Source of the DNA: Pseudomonas kielensis | GTDB taxonomy: Bacteria > Pseudomonadota > Gammaproteobacteria > Pseudomonadales > Pseudomonadaceae | NCBI RefSeq assembly: GCF_014236655.1 | Contig: NZ_JACMYG010000011.1 | Coordinates: 62,001-126,000, forward strand | Direction: 5' to 3' | Length of the DNA: 64,000 nucleotides | Shown: positions 18,543-26,755 of the stretch, piece by piece | Layout of the letters: every line of letters starts with the position of its first letter | How positions within the stretch are numbered: position 1 is the first letter of the stretch | Notes under the pieces: generated by a model | What the model saw: the letters and a program-made list of their open reading frames with translations, nothing else | Database searches by the model: none | What the model was told of the DNA's origin: nothing | Made by a program: the position numbers and the translations under genes

Positions 18543-18868
18543 ACCACAACACCCCTCCCCGCCAGGCCATTGCCCTCAAGTACGACGGCCAGCACGCCCC
18601 CACGCTCACCGGCAAAGGCGACGACGCCCTGGCCGAAGCCATCCTGAAAATCGCTCGCGAGCATGAAGTTCCGATCTACGAGAACGCTGAACTGGTGCGA
18701 TTACTGGCGCGGATGGAACTGGGCGACAGCATCCCCGAAGAGCTGTATCGCACCATTGCCGAGATCATTGCGTTTGCCTGGAATCTGAAGGGCAAGTTTC
18801 CTCAAGGACATGATCTGGACTCGACGCAGCTTGAGAAAGACATCAGCCATCGCGGGGATGACTACTGA
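18539..18868 (+). CDS. fhlB: Stand-alone FlhB C-terminal domain protein (FhlB/EscU-YscU-HrcU family)
   Basis: A 109-residue cytoplasmic protein that aligns with FlhB after its N-PTH autocleavage site. RQAIALKYDG corresponds to HYAVALKYDP of the flhB product in this window, and later blocks (REHEVPIYENAELVRLLARM, GDSIPEELYRTIAEIIAFAW) match the rest of the substrate-specificity switch domain. The NPTH motif and all membrane helices are absent, so it resembles a ready-made FlhBCC fragment. Related stand-alone proteins such as Helicobacter pylori HP1575 can replace FlhBCC. It overlaps the FliK-like gene by 4 bp. Confidence 0.88.
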   Translation: MNHNTPPRQAIALKYDGQHAPTLTGKGDDALAEAILKIAREHEVPIYENAELVRLLARMELGDSIPEELYRTIAEIIAFAWNLKGKFPQGHDLDSTQLEKDISHRGDDY

Positions 18869-18873
18869 AGTGT

Positions 18874-18900
18874 CAGCGCCCACAGATTGAATGGGCGCTG
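18874..18900 (+). terminator. Strong hairpin after fhlB, possible terminator
   Basis: A perfect 9-bp stem CAGCGCCCA / TGGGCGCTG with a 9-nt loop begins 6 bp after the fhlB stop. No T-run follows, so it may work with Rho or only protect the 3' end. Confidence 0.45.
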
Positions 18901-18916
18901 GTACAGCCGACAAATG

Positions 18917-19062
18917 TGGCGCCTGACACACCGCCATCGCGGGCAAGCCCGCTCCCACAAGTTCGATGGCCGCATGCAAGATCTGCAAGCACCGCAAAAT
19001 ACTGTGGGAGCGGGCTTGCCCGCGATGAGGCCGGCAGGTTCAACAGCGATGGCGCCTGACAC
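18917..19062. repeat. REP pair (REPIN) framed by a 13-bp direct repeat
   Basis: Two canonical REP copies face each other at about 18933-18960 and 19003-19028. The block is bracketed by two exact copies of TGGCGCCTGACAC (18917-18929 and 19050-19062). The second copy abuts the stop codon of the DUF2802 gene. The element separates the convergent fhlB and DUF2802 genes. Confidence 0.8.
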
Positions 19063-19455
19063 TCAGCCCTTGTGCATCTTGCTCATCAACTCGGCCTCGG
19101 CCTGGGTCAAGCCGCAGGAGTGGGTCAGTTCGTCGACGCTGGCGCCCATGCCCACCAGGCGCGCGGCCTGGGCGAATGACAGGCTGGTGGGGTCGCGCTG
19201 TTCGATCCGGGTCAGTTTGTCCGGCAACGGCTCGACCAGCACCCGCAATTCTTGCAGTTCTTCACCCATGCGCACCGTACCGTCCTGGTAATGATCGACG
19301 CGCCGAGCCAGCTCCTTGAGCCGCTGGTCACGCAGCGCATCGGCCTGGGCCGCAGCCGCGCTCAGAGCCCGCTGCTTGCGGGTATAGGCGAGGAAAATCG
19401 CCAGGGTGCCGATCCACAGCAACCCCAGGACAATAACAGCCACTTCGAGAATCAA
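19063..19455 (-). CDS. DUF2802 domain membrane-anchored protein
   Basis: A 130-residue protein with one N-terminal membrane helix (residues 4-24), a charged coiled-coil region (about 35-85), and a C-terminal DUF2802-type helical segment (SFAQAARLVGMGASVDELTHSCGLTQAEAELM) that resembles a helix-turn-helix. It directly follows cheW with no gap and is conserved at this place in Pseudomonas chemotaxis clusters. Its function is not known; a role at the polar chemotaxis/flagellar site is inferred from position only. Confidence 0.8.
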   Translation of the reverse strand: MILEVAVIVLGLLWIGTLAIFLAYTRKQRALSAAAAQADALRDQRLKELARRVDHYQDGTVRMGEELQELRVLVEPLPDKLTRIEQRDPTSLSFAQAARLVGMGASVDELTHSCGLTQAEAELMSKMHKG

Positions 19456-19941
19456 TCAGATACTCTCCAGGTCCGACCACTCTTCCTCGCTCATCATCTT
19501 GTCCAGCTCGACCAGGATCAGCAGTTCGTTGTTCTTGTTGCACACGCCCTGGATGAACTTGGCCGACTCGTCGTTGCCGACGTTGGGTGCGGTCTCGATT
19601 TCCGACTGACGCAGGTAAACCACTTCCGCCACGCTGTCGACCATGATCCCGACCACTTGCTTGTCGGCCTCGATGATCACGATCCGGGTGTTGTCGCTGA
19701 TCTCGGTGTTCATCAGGCCAAAACGCTGGCGGGTGTCGATCACAGTCACCACGTTGCCGCGCAGGTTGATGATGCCCAGCACGTAGCTGGGCGCACCCGG
19801 CACCGGCGCGATCTCGGTGTAGCGCAGGACTTCCTGGACACGCATCACGTTGATGCCGTAGGTCTCATTGTCCAGCTTGAAGGTTACCCATTGCAGGATC
19901 GGATCTTCGGAACCCTTTGCAGACGACGCCTTATCATTCAT
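19456..19941 (-). CDS. cheW: Chemotaxis coupling protein CheW
   Basis: CheW links chemoreceptors to the CheA kinase in polar arrays. The 161-residue protein has the two SH3-like beta-barrel layout, with LQWVTFKLDNETYGINVMRVQEVLRY at residues 17-42, the GIINLRGNVVTVID core at 57-70, and IVGIMVDSVAEV-like sequence near 97. A terminator-like hairpin lies immediately upstream of the start, so its expression may differ from that of the parP-like gene before it. Confidence 0.96.
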   Translation of the reverse strand: MNDKASSAKGSEDPILQWVTFKLDNETYGINVMRVQEVLRYTEIAPVPGAPSYVLGIINLRGNVVTVIDTRQRFGLMNTEISDNTRIVIIEADKQVVGIMVDSVAEVVYLRQSEIETAPNVGNDESAKFIQGVCNKNNELLILVELDKMMSEEEWSDLESI

Positions 19942-19953
19942 ACCCTGACCCCT

Positions 19954-19976
19954 TAAAAAAACCGCCGATGGCGGTG
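19954..19976 (-). terminator. Intrinsic terminator or attenuator between the parP-like gene and cheW
   Basis: On the minus strand, stem ACCGCC / GGCGGT with a 3-nt loop runs into a seven-T tract, ending 13 bp before the cheW start. It is a textbook intrinsic terminator inside an apparently continuous gene string, so it may act as a partial terminator. Confidence 0.7.
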
Positions 19977-20017
19977 TGTGTTCTGCCTGGCCGCCACGAC
20001 GGACGGCCAGCGGCTTG

Positions 20018-20848
20018 TTATGTCAGTGAGTGCAGCGGCTTGCGCGCGCCCATGTGTTTGGCCCCGCCACTGGCGATCAACTCGGCCAGTTGCGCGACAT
20101 CGAGCAAGGCGCACATGTGTTCAATCACGGTGCCCGCCAGCCATGGCCGTTGCCCGCGATGACTGCGCCATTTGATTTCGTTGGGGTTCAGGCGCAACGA
20201 GCGGCTGACTTGATGCACCGCCAGCCCCCACTCGTAGCCCTGCACCGAGATCACGTATTGCAAGCCCTGGCGAAAGTCGTCGCGGTAGCGATCGGGCATC
20301 ACCCAGCGCGCGGTGTCGAGCACCTTGAGGTTGCCGGCCTGGCTCGGCAGGATCCCCAGGAACCACTCCGGCTGGCCGAACAGGGGCGTCAGCTCATGCC
20401 CGGCCAGGGGATAGATCGAACCCAGGCACACCAGCGGAACCGCCAGGGTCAAACCTGCGACGTCGAACAGCAGGCATTCGAATGGTTCGGCGGCCCAGCT
20501 CGGCCGGCCATCGCTGTCCACCGGTGGTGGCGTGGCGCTCGGCGGCAGGTGCACGTCGGCCACCGGCTCGACCAGCGTGTGCAGCAACGGCAGCATCGGG
20601 GCGCACGGTTCGGCAACCAGGGTCACCCGCGGTGCCTCGACCACCGATGGCTGGGCATCCCGTGCCTGCTCTTGCAGCACCGCCGCCTGGAACTCGTCCA
20701 ACGCGCCTTGAGCCTCGATCACCTCAAGCACGTCGATGACTTCGGCCACTTCCACAGGCAGCTCTTCGGTGGCGTCCTGCAGCAAGGCGTCGAGGTAGGA
20801 TTGCAGCGCCAGTTGCGGGCGCGAGGTGGTTTTCAGCGGCCGATTCAT
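20018..20848 (-). CDS. CheW-domain protein, ParP-like polar array localisation factor
   Basis: A 276-residue protein with an acidic, Pro/Val-rich N-terminal half and a divergent CheW domain from about residue 135 (FECLLFDVAGLTLAVPLVCLG) to the end. In Vibrio, ParP has this layout, links ParC to CheA and receptors, and stabilises polar chemotaxis arrays. The gene follows the ParA-like parC gene by 1 bp, the same pairing as in Vibrio. The ATG at 20848 gives MNRPLKTTSRPQ; upstream in-frame sequence is antisense-like and rejected. Assignment as ParP is inferred from layout and context. Confidence 0.8.
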   Translation of the reverse strand: MNRPLKTTSRPQLALQSYLDALLQDATEELPVEVAEVIDVLEVIEAQGALDEFQAAVLQEQARDAQPSVVEAPRVTLVAEPCAPMLPLLHTLVEPVADVHLPPSATPPPVDSDGRPSWAAEPFECLLFDVAGLTLAVPLVCLGSIYPLAGHELTPLFGQPEWFLGILPSQAGNLKVLDTARWVMPDRYRDDFRQGLQYVISVQGYEWGLAVHQVSRSLRLNPNEIKWRSHRGQRPWLAGTVIEHMCALLDVAQLAELIASGGAKHMGARKPLHSLT

Positions 20849-20849
20849 C

Positions 20850-21638
20850 TCAAGCCACCTGCGCGACAAGTTGCTGCGCCAGCAGGTGCTTGAGCAACGA
20901 ACGATAGGCCAGCACGCCACGGCTCTTGCCGTCGAACTGTGAAGGCGTGAGGCCGGCACGGCTGGCATCGCGCAGCCGGGTGTCGACCGGGATATAGCCC
21001 TGCCAGATGTCTTCCGGGTACATATCGCGCAGCACCCGCAGAGTGCTCAGGGAGGCCTGGGTACGGCGATCGAACAGGGTCGGCACGATGCTGAACGGCA
21101 GCGCCTGCTTGCGCGAGCGATTGATCATCGCCAGGGTGTTGACCATGCGCTCCAGGCCCTTGACCGCCAGGTGCTCGGTCTGCACCGGGATCACCAGTTG
21201 CTGGCTGGCCGCCAAGGCATTGACCATCAACACACCGAGCAACGGCGGGCTGTCGATCAGGGCGTAATCGAAATCCTGCCACAACTGCGCCAGGCTCTTG
21301 GCAATCACCAGGCCCAGGCCGCTCTTGCCCGGCGACTGGCGCTCCAGGGTGGCCAGCGCGGTGCTCGACGGCAACAGGGAAATACGTTCGTCGCTGGTGG
21401 GCAACAACAACTGCCCGGGCAGGCCTTGCGGCACGCTGCCACCATGCAGGAACAGGTCGTAACAGCTGTGTTCCAGGCTGTCCGGGTCGTAACCGAAGTA
21501 ACTGGTCATGGAGCCGTGGGGGTCGAGATCGACCACGACCACGCGCTTGCCCGCCTCTGCCAGCAAACCGGCTAAAGCGATGGAGGAAGTGGTTTTACCA
21601 ACACCACCCTTTTGATTGGCAACTGCCCAGACTCTCAT
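20850..21638 (-). CDS. ParA-family ATPase, ParC-like chemotaxis localisation protein
   Basis: A 262-residue MinD/ParA-type ATPase with a deviant Walker A KGGVGKTT (residues 10-17), VVVDLDPHGS near residue 38, and the Walker B-like DYALIDSPPLLGVL near 120. In Vibrio the ParA-like protein encoded in the che cluster (ParC) recruits chemotaxis arrays to the old pole. The position between motD and the CheW-domain gene, away from any parB, supports that role over chromosome partitioning. Confidence 0.87.
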   Translation of the reverse strand: MRVWAVANQKGGVGKTTSSIALAGLLAEAGKRVVVVDLDPHGSMTSYFGYDPDSLEHSCYDLFLHGGSVPQGLPGQLLLPTSDERISLLPSSTALATLERQSPGKSGLGLVIAKSLAQLWQDFDYALIDSPPLLGVLMVNALAASQQLVIPVQTEHLAVKGLERMVNTLAMINRSRKQALPFSIVPTLFDRRTQASLSTLRVLRDMYPEDIWQGYIPVDTRLRDASRAGLTPSQFDGKSRGVLAYRSLLKHLLAQQLVAQVA

Positions 21639-21681
21639 TCAGTTCGTTCCTCCCGGTCGTATGGGGCAACCGAGAAATAGC

Positions 21682-22575
21682 TCAACGTGGCAAGCCGGGT
21701 GACGGAGAATTGACGGCGCTCGGCGCTCCCGGCGACTTGACCTGGGTTGGTGCAGTTTGTGTGCCAGCCCGCTTCAATGCCGCATCCGGTTGTGCATGAG
21801 CGGTACCGGTACCGGTCAGGCTGCGTCGCACATCGAGGTTGCGCGAGATCACCAGCACCACCCGCCGGTTGCGTGCGCGGCCTTCGGCGGTGGCATTGTT
21901 GGCCACCGGCTGGAACTCGCCATACCCCACCGACGCCAGGCGCTGGGGGTTGACGCCCTGCATGGCGAGCATGCGCACGATACTCGCCGAGCGGGCCGAG
22001 GACAGCTCCCAGTTGGTCGGGTATTGCGCGGTGCGGATCGGCAAGTCGTCGGTGAAACCTTCGACGTGAATCGGGTTATCGAACGGCTTGAGGATGGCCC
22101 CGACCTTATCGATGATGTTGAACGCGATATCGCTGGGCATGGCATCGCCGCTGCCGAACAACAGGCTGGAGTTGAGCTCGATCTCGACCCACAACTCGTT
22201 ACCGCGGATCGTCATCTGGTTGGCACTGAGCAGGTCGCCGAAAGCCGCGCTGATGTCATCGGCGATGCGCTTGAGCGGGTCGTCAGCGGCCTGGGCAATG
22301 CCAGCGTCGAGCTGCTCGCTGTCCTTGACCAGGGGCTTGGCCGGGGTCACGGTCTGCGGTCGTTCGTCGCCGATGGGGATCGGCTTGAGGGCCCGATCGG
22401 CGTCGGTGAACACGCCGATCAGCGCCTCGGAGATCACCTTGTACTTGCCTTCGTTGATCGAGGAAATGGAATACATCACCACAAAAAAGGCGAACAGCAA
22501 GGTAATGAAGTCGGCGTAGGACACCAGCCAGCGTTCATGGTTGACGGGTTCTTCAGTGTAGCGCCGACGTGCCAT
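21682..22575 (-). CDS. motD: Flagellar stator protein MotD (MotB-type)
   Basis: MotD pairs with MotC as the second Pseudomonas stator. The 297-residue protein has a short cytoplasmic N-terminus, one membrane helix starting at SYADFITLLFAFFVVMYSIS (residues 19-38) with the proton-carrying Asp22, and a periplasmic OmpA/MotB peptidoglycan-binding domain (about 125-250, containing VEGFTDDLPI and NWELSSARSASIVRML). The tail after 255 is Pro/Thr/Ala-rich. It starts 15 bp after motC. Confidence 0.95.
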   Translation of the reverse strand: MARRRYTEEPVNHERWLVSYADFITLLFAFFVVMYSISSINEGKYKVISEALIGVFTDADRALKPIPIGDERPQTVTPAKPLVKDSEQLDAGIAQAADDPLKRIADDISAAFGDLLSANQMTIRGNELWVEIELNSSLLFGSGDAMPSDIAFNIIDKVGAILKPFDNPIHVEGFTDDLPIRTAQYPTNWELSSARSASIVRMLAMQGVNPQRLASVGYGEFQPVANNATAEGRARNRRVVLVISRNLDVRRSLTGTGTAHAQPDAALKRAGTQTAPTQVKSPGAPSAVNSPSPGLPR

Positions 22576-22590
22576 GCTCCATGCCCCCCA

Positions 22591-23331
22591 TCAGTCCATG
22601 AAGCCCTGTAGCTTGAGTTCGATGGAGCGAGGGTTTTCACCTTCGGCGATCGACAGGATGCCTTCGAGCAACATTTCCCGGTACCGCGACTGACGCAAGG
22701 CGATGGCCTTGAGTTTGGCGGCGATGGGCAGCAGCACCAGGTTGGCACTGGCCACCCCGTAGATGGTCGCGACGAAGGCCACGGCAATGCCGCTGCCCAG
22801 TTGCGACGGATCGGCCAGGTTGCCCATGACATGGATCAGGCCCATTACCGCGCCGATGATGCCGATGGTCGGGGCGTAGCCACCCATGCTTTCAAAGACC
22901 TTGGCGGCTTCGATGTCGCGGCTTTCCTGGGTGTAGAAATCCACTTCCAGGATGCTGCGGATCGCCTCCGGCTCGGCGCCATCGACCAGCAATTGCAGGC
23001 CCTTGCGCGAATAGCTGTCGGGCTCCGCATCCGCCACGCCTTCGAGGCCCAGCAGGCCTTCCTTGCGCGCGGTCAGGCTCCAGTTGACCACCCGGTCTAT
23101 CCCGCCCGCCAGGTCGACCCGTGGCGGAAACAGAATCCACACCAGGATCTGCATGGCCCGCTTGAAGGCGCTCATTGGCGACTGCAGCAGCGCCGCGCCG
23201 ATGGTTCCGCCGAGTACGATCAGGGCGGCCGGGCCGTTGGCCAGCGCCCCCAGGTGGCCGCCTTCCAGGTAGTTGCCGCCGATGATGGCGACAAACGCCA
23301 TGATGATCCCGATCAGGCTCAGCACATCCAT
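22591..23331 (-). CDS. motC: Flagellar stator protein MotC (MotA-type)
   Basis: MotC is the MotA-type proton-channel subunit. The 246-residue protein has four membrane helices, with GGTIGAALLQSP after helix 2, a cytoplasmic loop (about 60-145), and FESMGGYAPTIGIIGAVMGLIHVM in helix 3. The start [13 protein letters not shown] overlaps the cheB stop by one base (TGATG), indicating translational coupling; an upstream in-frame start three codons earlier is less likely. Confidence 0.95.
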   Translation of the reverse strand: MDVLSLIGIIMAFVAIIGGNYLEGGHLGALANGPAALIVLGGTIGAALLQSPMSAFKRAMQILVWILFPPRVDLAGGIDRVVNWSLTARKEGLLGLEGVADAEPDSYSRKGLQLLVDGAEPEAIRSILEVDFYTQESRDIEAAKVFESMGGYAPTIGIIGAVMGLIHVMGNLADPSQLGSGIAVAFVATIYGVASANLVLLPIAAKLKAIALRQSRYREMLLEGILSIAEGENPRSIELKLQGFMD

Positions 23332-24464
23332 CAGAGGCACGCCTCGGCCAGGTGCTTGCCGATCTCGTCGAGGTCGTAGATGGCATCGGCCAGGTTGGCT
23401 TTGACAATCGCCATCGGCATGCCGTAGATCACGCAGCTGGCTTCATCCTGGGCCCAGATGGCGCTGCCGCTCTGCTTGAGCAGGCGCGCGCCTTCCCGAC
23501 CGTCGGCGCCCATGCCGGTGAGGACCACCGCCAGAACTTTGTCGCCGTAGGATTTAGCCGCTGAGCCGAAGGTGATATCCACACACGGCTTGTAGTTCAA
23601 ACGCTCGTCACCCGGGAGGATTTTCACCGCGCCACGGCCGTCGATCATCATCTGTTTGCCACCAGGCGCCAGCAAGGCCAGGCCCGGACGCAGGATGTCG
23701 CCGTCCTCGGCCTCCTTGACGCTGATCCGGCACAGCTTGTCCAGGCGCTCGGCGAATGCCTTGGTAAAGGCCGCCGGCATGTGCTGGACCAGCACAATGG
23801 GCGCCGGGAAGTTGGCCGGCAATTGGCTCAGCACGCGCTGCAGGGCCACCGGGCCGCCCGTGGAGGTACCGATGGCGACCAGCTTGTAGGCCTTGCGCTT
23901 GGGCGCGGGCGACGACGGCACGGATGCCGCGGCGCGGCTTGGCACCGGTGCCGCTGCCGGACGCGGTGTCGGGCTGCTGCCGGCAAAACTATTGACCGGT
24001 GCAGGGGCTGGGGTCGGGGTTGGCGCCGCTACCGGTGCAGGTGCCCGATAGGCACTGAAACGCCGGTTACTGCGCGAAATGCTGTGGACCTTCTCGCACA
24101 GCAGTTGCTTGACCTTCTCCGGGTTGCGCGAGATGTCTTCGAAATTCTTCGGCAGGAAATCCACCGCGCCGGCATCCAGCGCGTCGAGGGTGACCCGCGC
24201 GCCCTCATGGGTCAGCGAGGAGAACATCAACACCGGGGTCGGGCAGCGCTGCATGATATGCCGCACCGCCGTGATGCCATCCATCATTGGCATCTCGTAG
24301 TCCATGGTGATCACGTCGGGCTTGAGGGCCAGCGCCTGATCAATCGCCTCTTTGCCATTGGTCGCGGTCCCGACCACCTGGATATTCGGATCCGCCGAAA
24401 GGATTTCCGAGACGCGGCGGCGGAAAAAACCGGAATCATCCACCACCAGGACTTTGACTGCCAT
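23331..24464 (-). CDS. cheB: Chemotaxis methylesterase CheB
   Basis: CheB demethylates and deamidates chemoreceptors in adaptation. The 377-residue protein has an N-terminal receiver domain with phospho-acceptor Asp55 (VITMDYEMP), a Pro/Ala/Thr-rich linker at about 140-195, and a C-terminal esterase domain with the Ser of [10 protein letters not shown], the His of QHMPAAFT and the Asp of [11 protein letters not shown]. It lies 51 bp after cheA and is coupled to motC. Confidence 0.96.
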   Translation of the reverse strand: MAVKVLVVDDSGFFRRRVSEILSADPNIQVVGTATNGKEAIDQALALKPDVITMDYEMPMMDGITAVRHIMQRCPTPVLMFSSLTHEGARVTLDALDAGAVDFLPKNFEDISRNPEKVKQLLCEKVHSISRSNRRFSAYRAPAPVAAPTPTPAPAPVNSFAGSSPTPRPAAAPVPSRAAASVPSSPAPKRKAYKLVAIGTSTGGPVALQRVLSQLPANFPAPIVLVQHMPAAFTKAFAERLDKLCRISVKEAEDGDILRPGLALLAPGGKQMMIDGRGAVKILPGDERLNYKPCVDITFGSAAKSYGDKVLAVVLTGMGADGREGARLLKQSGSAIWAQDEASCVIYGMPMAIVKANLADAIYDLDEIGKHLAEACL

Positions 24465-24515
24465 AAACACTCCATATAGGCGCAGCAGGGCGCCAGGCGC
24501 CCCGCTCCACCAGAA

Positions 24516-26741
24516 TCAAATACGCCGTGTGGCGTAACGCTTGAGCATGCTCGGGACATCGAGAATCAACGCGATGCGACCGTCACCGGTAATGGTGGCG
24601 CCCGACATGCCCGGCGTTCCCTGGAGCATTTTGCCCAATGGCTTGATGACCACTTCTTCCTGGCCAACCAGTTGATCGACGACAAAGCCGATCCGCTGGG
24701 TGCCCACCGAAAGAATCACCACATGGCCCTCGCGCTGCTCTTCATGAGCGGCAGAGGCAACCAGCCAGCGCTTGAGGTAAAACAGTGGCAAGGCCTTGTC
24801 CCGCACGATCACCACTTCCTGGCCGTCGACCACGTTGGTGCGCGACAGGTCGAGGTGGAAGATCTCGTTGACGTTGACCAGCGGGAACGCAAAGGCCTGG
24901 TTGCCCAGCATCACCATCAGGGTCGGCATGATCGCCAGGGTCAACGGCACCTTGATCACGATCTTCGAGCCCTGGCCCTTGGTCGAGTAGATATTGATCG
25001 AGCCATTGAGCTGGGAAATCTTGGTTTTCACCACGTCCATGCCCACGCCACGCCCCGACACATCGGAGATCTCGGTCTTGGTCGAGAACCCCGGAGCGAA
25101 GATCAGGTTGTAGCATTCGGTGTCGCTCAGGCGCTCGGCCGCATCCTTGTCCATCACCCCGCGCTTCACCGCGATGGCGCGCAGGACGTTGGGGTCCATG
25201 CCTTTGCCGTCGTCGGAGATCGACAGCAGGATGTGATCACCCTCCTGTTCGGCCGCCAGCACCACTTTGCCGCCCCGGGACTTGCCCGCGTCTTCACGTT
25301 CCTGCGGCGATTCGATGCCGTGGTCGACCGCGTTGCGCACCAAGTGCACCAGCGGGTCGGCCAAGGCCTCGACAAGGTTCTTGTCCAGATCGGTTTCTTC
25401 GCCGACCAGCTCCAGGTTGATCTCTTTCTTGAGCTGGCGGGCCAGGTCACGAACCAGGCGCGGGAAGCGCCCGAAGACCTTCTTGATCGGCTGCATGCGG
25501 GTCTTCATGACCGCCGTCTGCAGGTCCGCGGTGACCACGTCGAGGTTCGACACAGCCTTGGACATGGCTTCGTCACCGCTGTTGAGCCCCAGGCGCACCA
25601 GGCGGTTACGCACCAGTACCAGCTCGCCCACCATGTTCATGATTTCGTCCAGGCGCGCGGTGTCCACCCGTACCGTGGTCTCGGCTTCGCTGGCTGGTTT
25701 TTCCGCCGGCGGCGCAGACTGGGCACGAGCCGGGGCCGGCTTGGCGACAGGGGCCTTGGCGGCCGGGGCCGGGGCCGGGGCCACGACGTTGGCCGCCGCG
25801 GCCGCGACTGGCGCGGCGCTGACCGCAGCGGTCTCGGCATTGCCCGCAACGTGGCTGAACTTGCCCTTGCCGTGCAGCTCATCGAGCAGGGATTCGAACT
25901 CGTGATCGGAGATCAGGTCACTGCCGACCGCCGCCGCTTCGGGCACTGCGGCGGCCGGAACCGAGGCGAGCGCCGACTCCAGCGCTTCAACGGCAAAGTT
26001 GCCCTTGCCGTGCAACTGGTCGAGCAAGGCTTCGAACTCGTCGTCGGTAATGTCGCTGCTTTCAGATGCGACCACCGGGGCGACCGGCTCGGCCGCTGCC
26101 GGCAGGTTGTCCACGGCGAACTGGCCTTTGCCGTGCAACTGATCGAGCAACGACTCGAACTCGGCGTCGCTGATTTCATCACTGCCGGTCGCCGCCACCG
26201 GGGCCTGGACCACTGGTGCCTCGGCTTGCGCCTTGACCGCATTCAGCGAGTCGAGCAGTTGTTCAAATTCGTTGTCGGTGATATCGCCGCTGTCGCTGGC
26301 AACAACCGGCGCCTCGGGAGCTGGCGCAAGCGCTGCGACCTCGTCGGCCGATTGCGGTTCCGCCAGGCGCGCCAGGGCCGCCAGCAGCTCGGCCGTGGCG
26401 GCCGTGACCGGTGCACGCTCGCGCACTTCGCTGAACATGCCGTTGACTGCGTCCAACGCTTCGAGCACCACGTCCATCAGCTCCGAGTCGACGCGTCGCT
26501 CACCCTTGCGCAGGATGTCGAAGACGTTCTCGGCGATGTGGCAGCACTCCACCAGTTCGTTGAGCTGGAGGAAGCCGGCGCCCCCTTTTACAGTGTGAAA
26601 ACCGCGAAAAATTGCATTGAGCAGGTCCGCATCATCCGGTCGGCTTTCCAGCTCGACCAGTTGTTCGGACAGTTGCTCCAGAATCTCGCCGGCCTCAACC
26701 AGAAAATCCTGAAGGATCTCTTCATCGGCGCCGAAGCTCAT
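24516..26741 (-). CDS. cheA: Chemotaxis histidine kinase CheA
   Basis: CheA phosphorylates CheY and CheB in response to receptors. The 741-residue protein has an Hpt (P1) domain with His49 in GFHTVKGGAGF. A 145-residue linker with four copies of an acidic motif (residues 149-293) and an Ala/Pro stretch (305-350) follow. Then come the P3 dimerisation helices (about 355-425), the P4 ATPase with NAVDHGIESP, DDGKGMD and GRGVGMDVVK, and the CheW-like P5 domain from about 600. No separate CheY-binding P2 domain is evident. The repeat-bearing linker resembles the location of the LID region that ParC/ParP contact in Vibrio CheA. Confidence 0.97.
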   Translation of the reverse strand: MSFGADEEILQDFLVEAGEILEQLSEQLVELESRPDDADLLNAIFRGFHTVKGGAGFLQLNELVECCHIAENVFDILRKGERRVDSELMDVVLEALDAVNGMFSEVRERAPVTAATAELLAALARLAEPQSADEVAALAPAPEAPVVASDSGDITDNEFEQLLDSLNAVKAQAEAPVVQAPVAATGSDEISDAEFESLLDQLHGKGQFAVDNLPAAAEPVAPVVASESSDITDDEFEALLDQLHGKGNFAVEALESALASVPAAAVPEAAAVGSDLISDHEFESLLDELHGKGKFSHVAGNAETAAVSAAPVAAAAANVVAPAPAPAAKAPVAKPAPARAQSAPPAEKPASEAETTVRVDTARLDEIMNMVGELVLVRNRLVRLGLNSGDEAMSKAVSNLDVVTADLQTAVMKTRMQPIKKVFGRFPRLVRDLARQLKKEINLELVGEETDLDKNLVEALADPLVHLVRNAVDHGIESPQEREDAGKSRGGKVVLAAEQEGDHILLSISDDGKGMDPNVLRAIAVKRGVMDKDAAERLSDTECYNLIFAPGFSTKTEISDVSGRGVGMDVVKTKISQLNGSINIYSTKGQGSKIVIKVPLTLAIMPTLMVMLGNQAFAFPLVNVNEIFHLDLSRTNVVDGQEVVIVRDKALPLFYLKRWLVASAAHEEQREGHVVILSVGTQRIGFVVDQLVGQEEVVIKPLGKMLQGTPGMSGATITGDGRIALILDVPSMLKRYATRRI
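25863..26297 (-). repeat. Four-copy acidic repeat in the CheA linker
   Basis: Residues 149-168, 187-206, 228-247 and 274-293 of CheA each fit D-x-I-(S/T)-D-x-E-F-E-x-LLD-x-L, and the last three continue HGKG(Q/N/K)F. Copies are spaced 38, 41 and 46 residues apart by Ala/Pro/Val-rich sequence. Confidence 0.85.
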
Positions 26742-26755
26742 GTGTAGGGGTGCTC

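Noticed and set aside
24672..26747. Long plus-strand open frame (about 690 codons) opposite cheA
   Set aside because: It is an antisense shadow caused by high third-position GC; its His/Gln/Arg/Asp-rich product has no recognisable domain, while cheA is unambiguous on the other strand.
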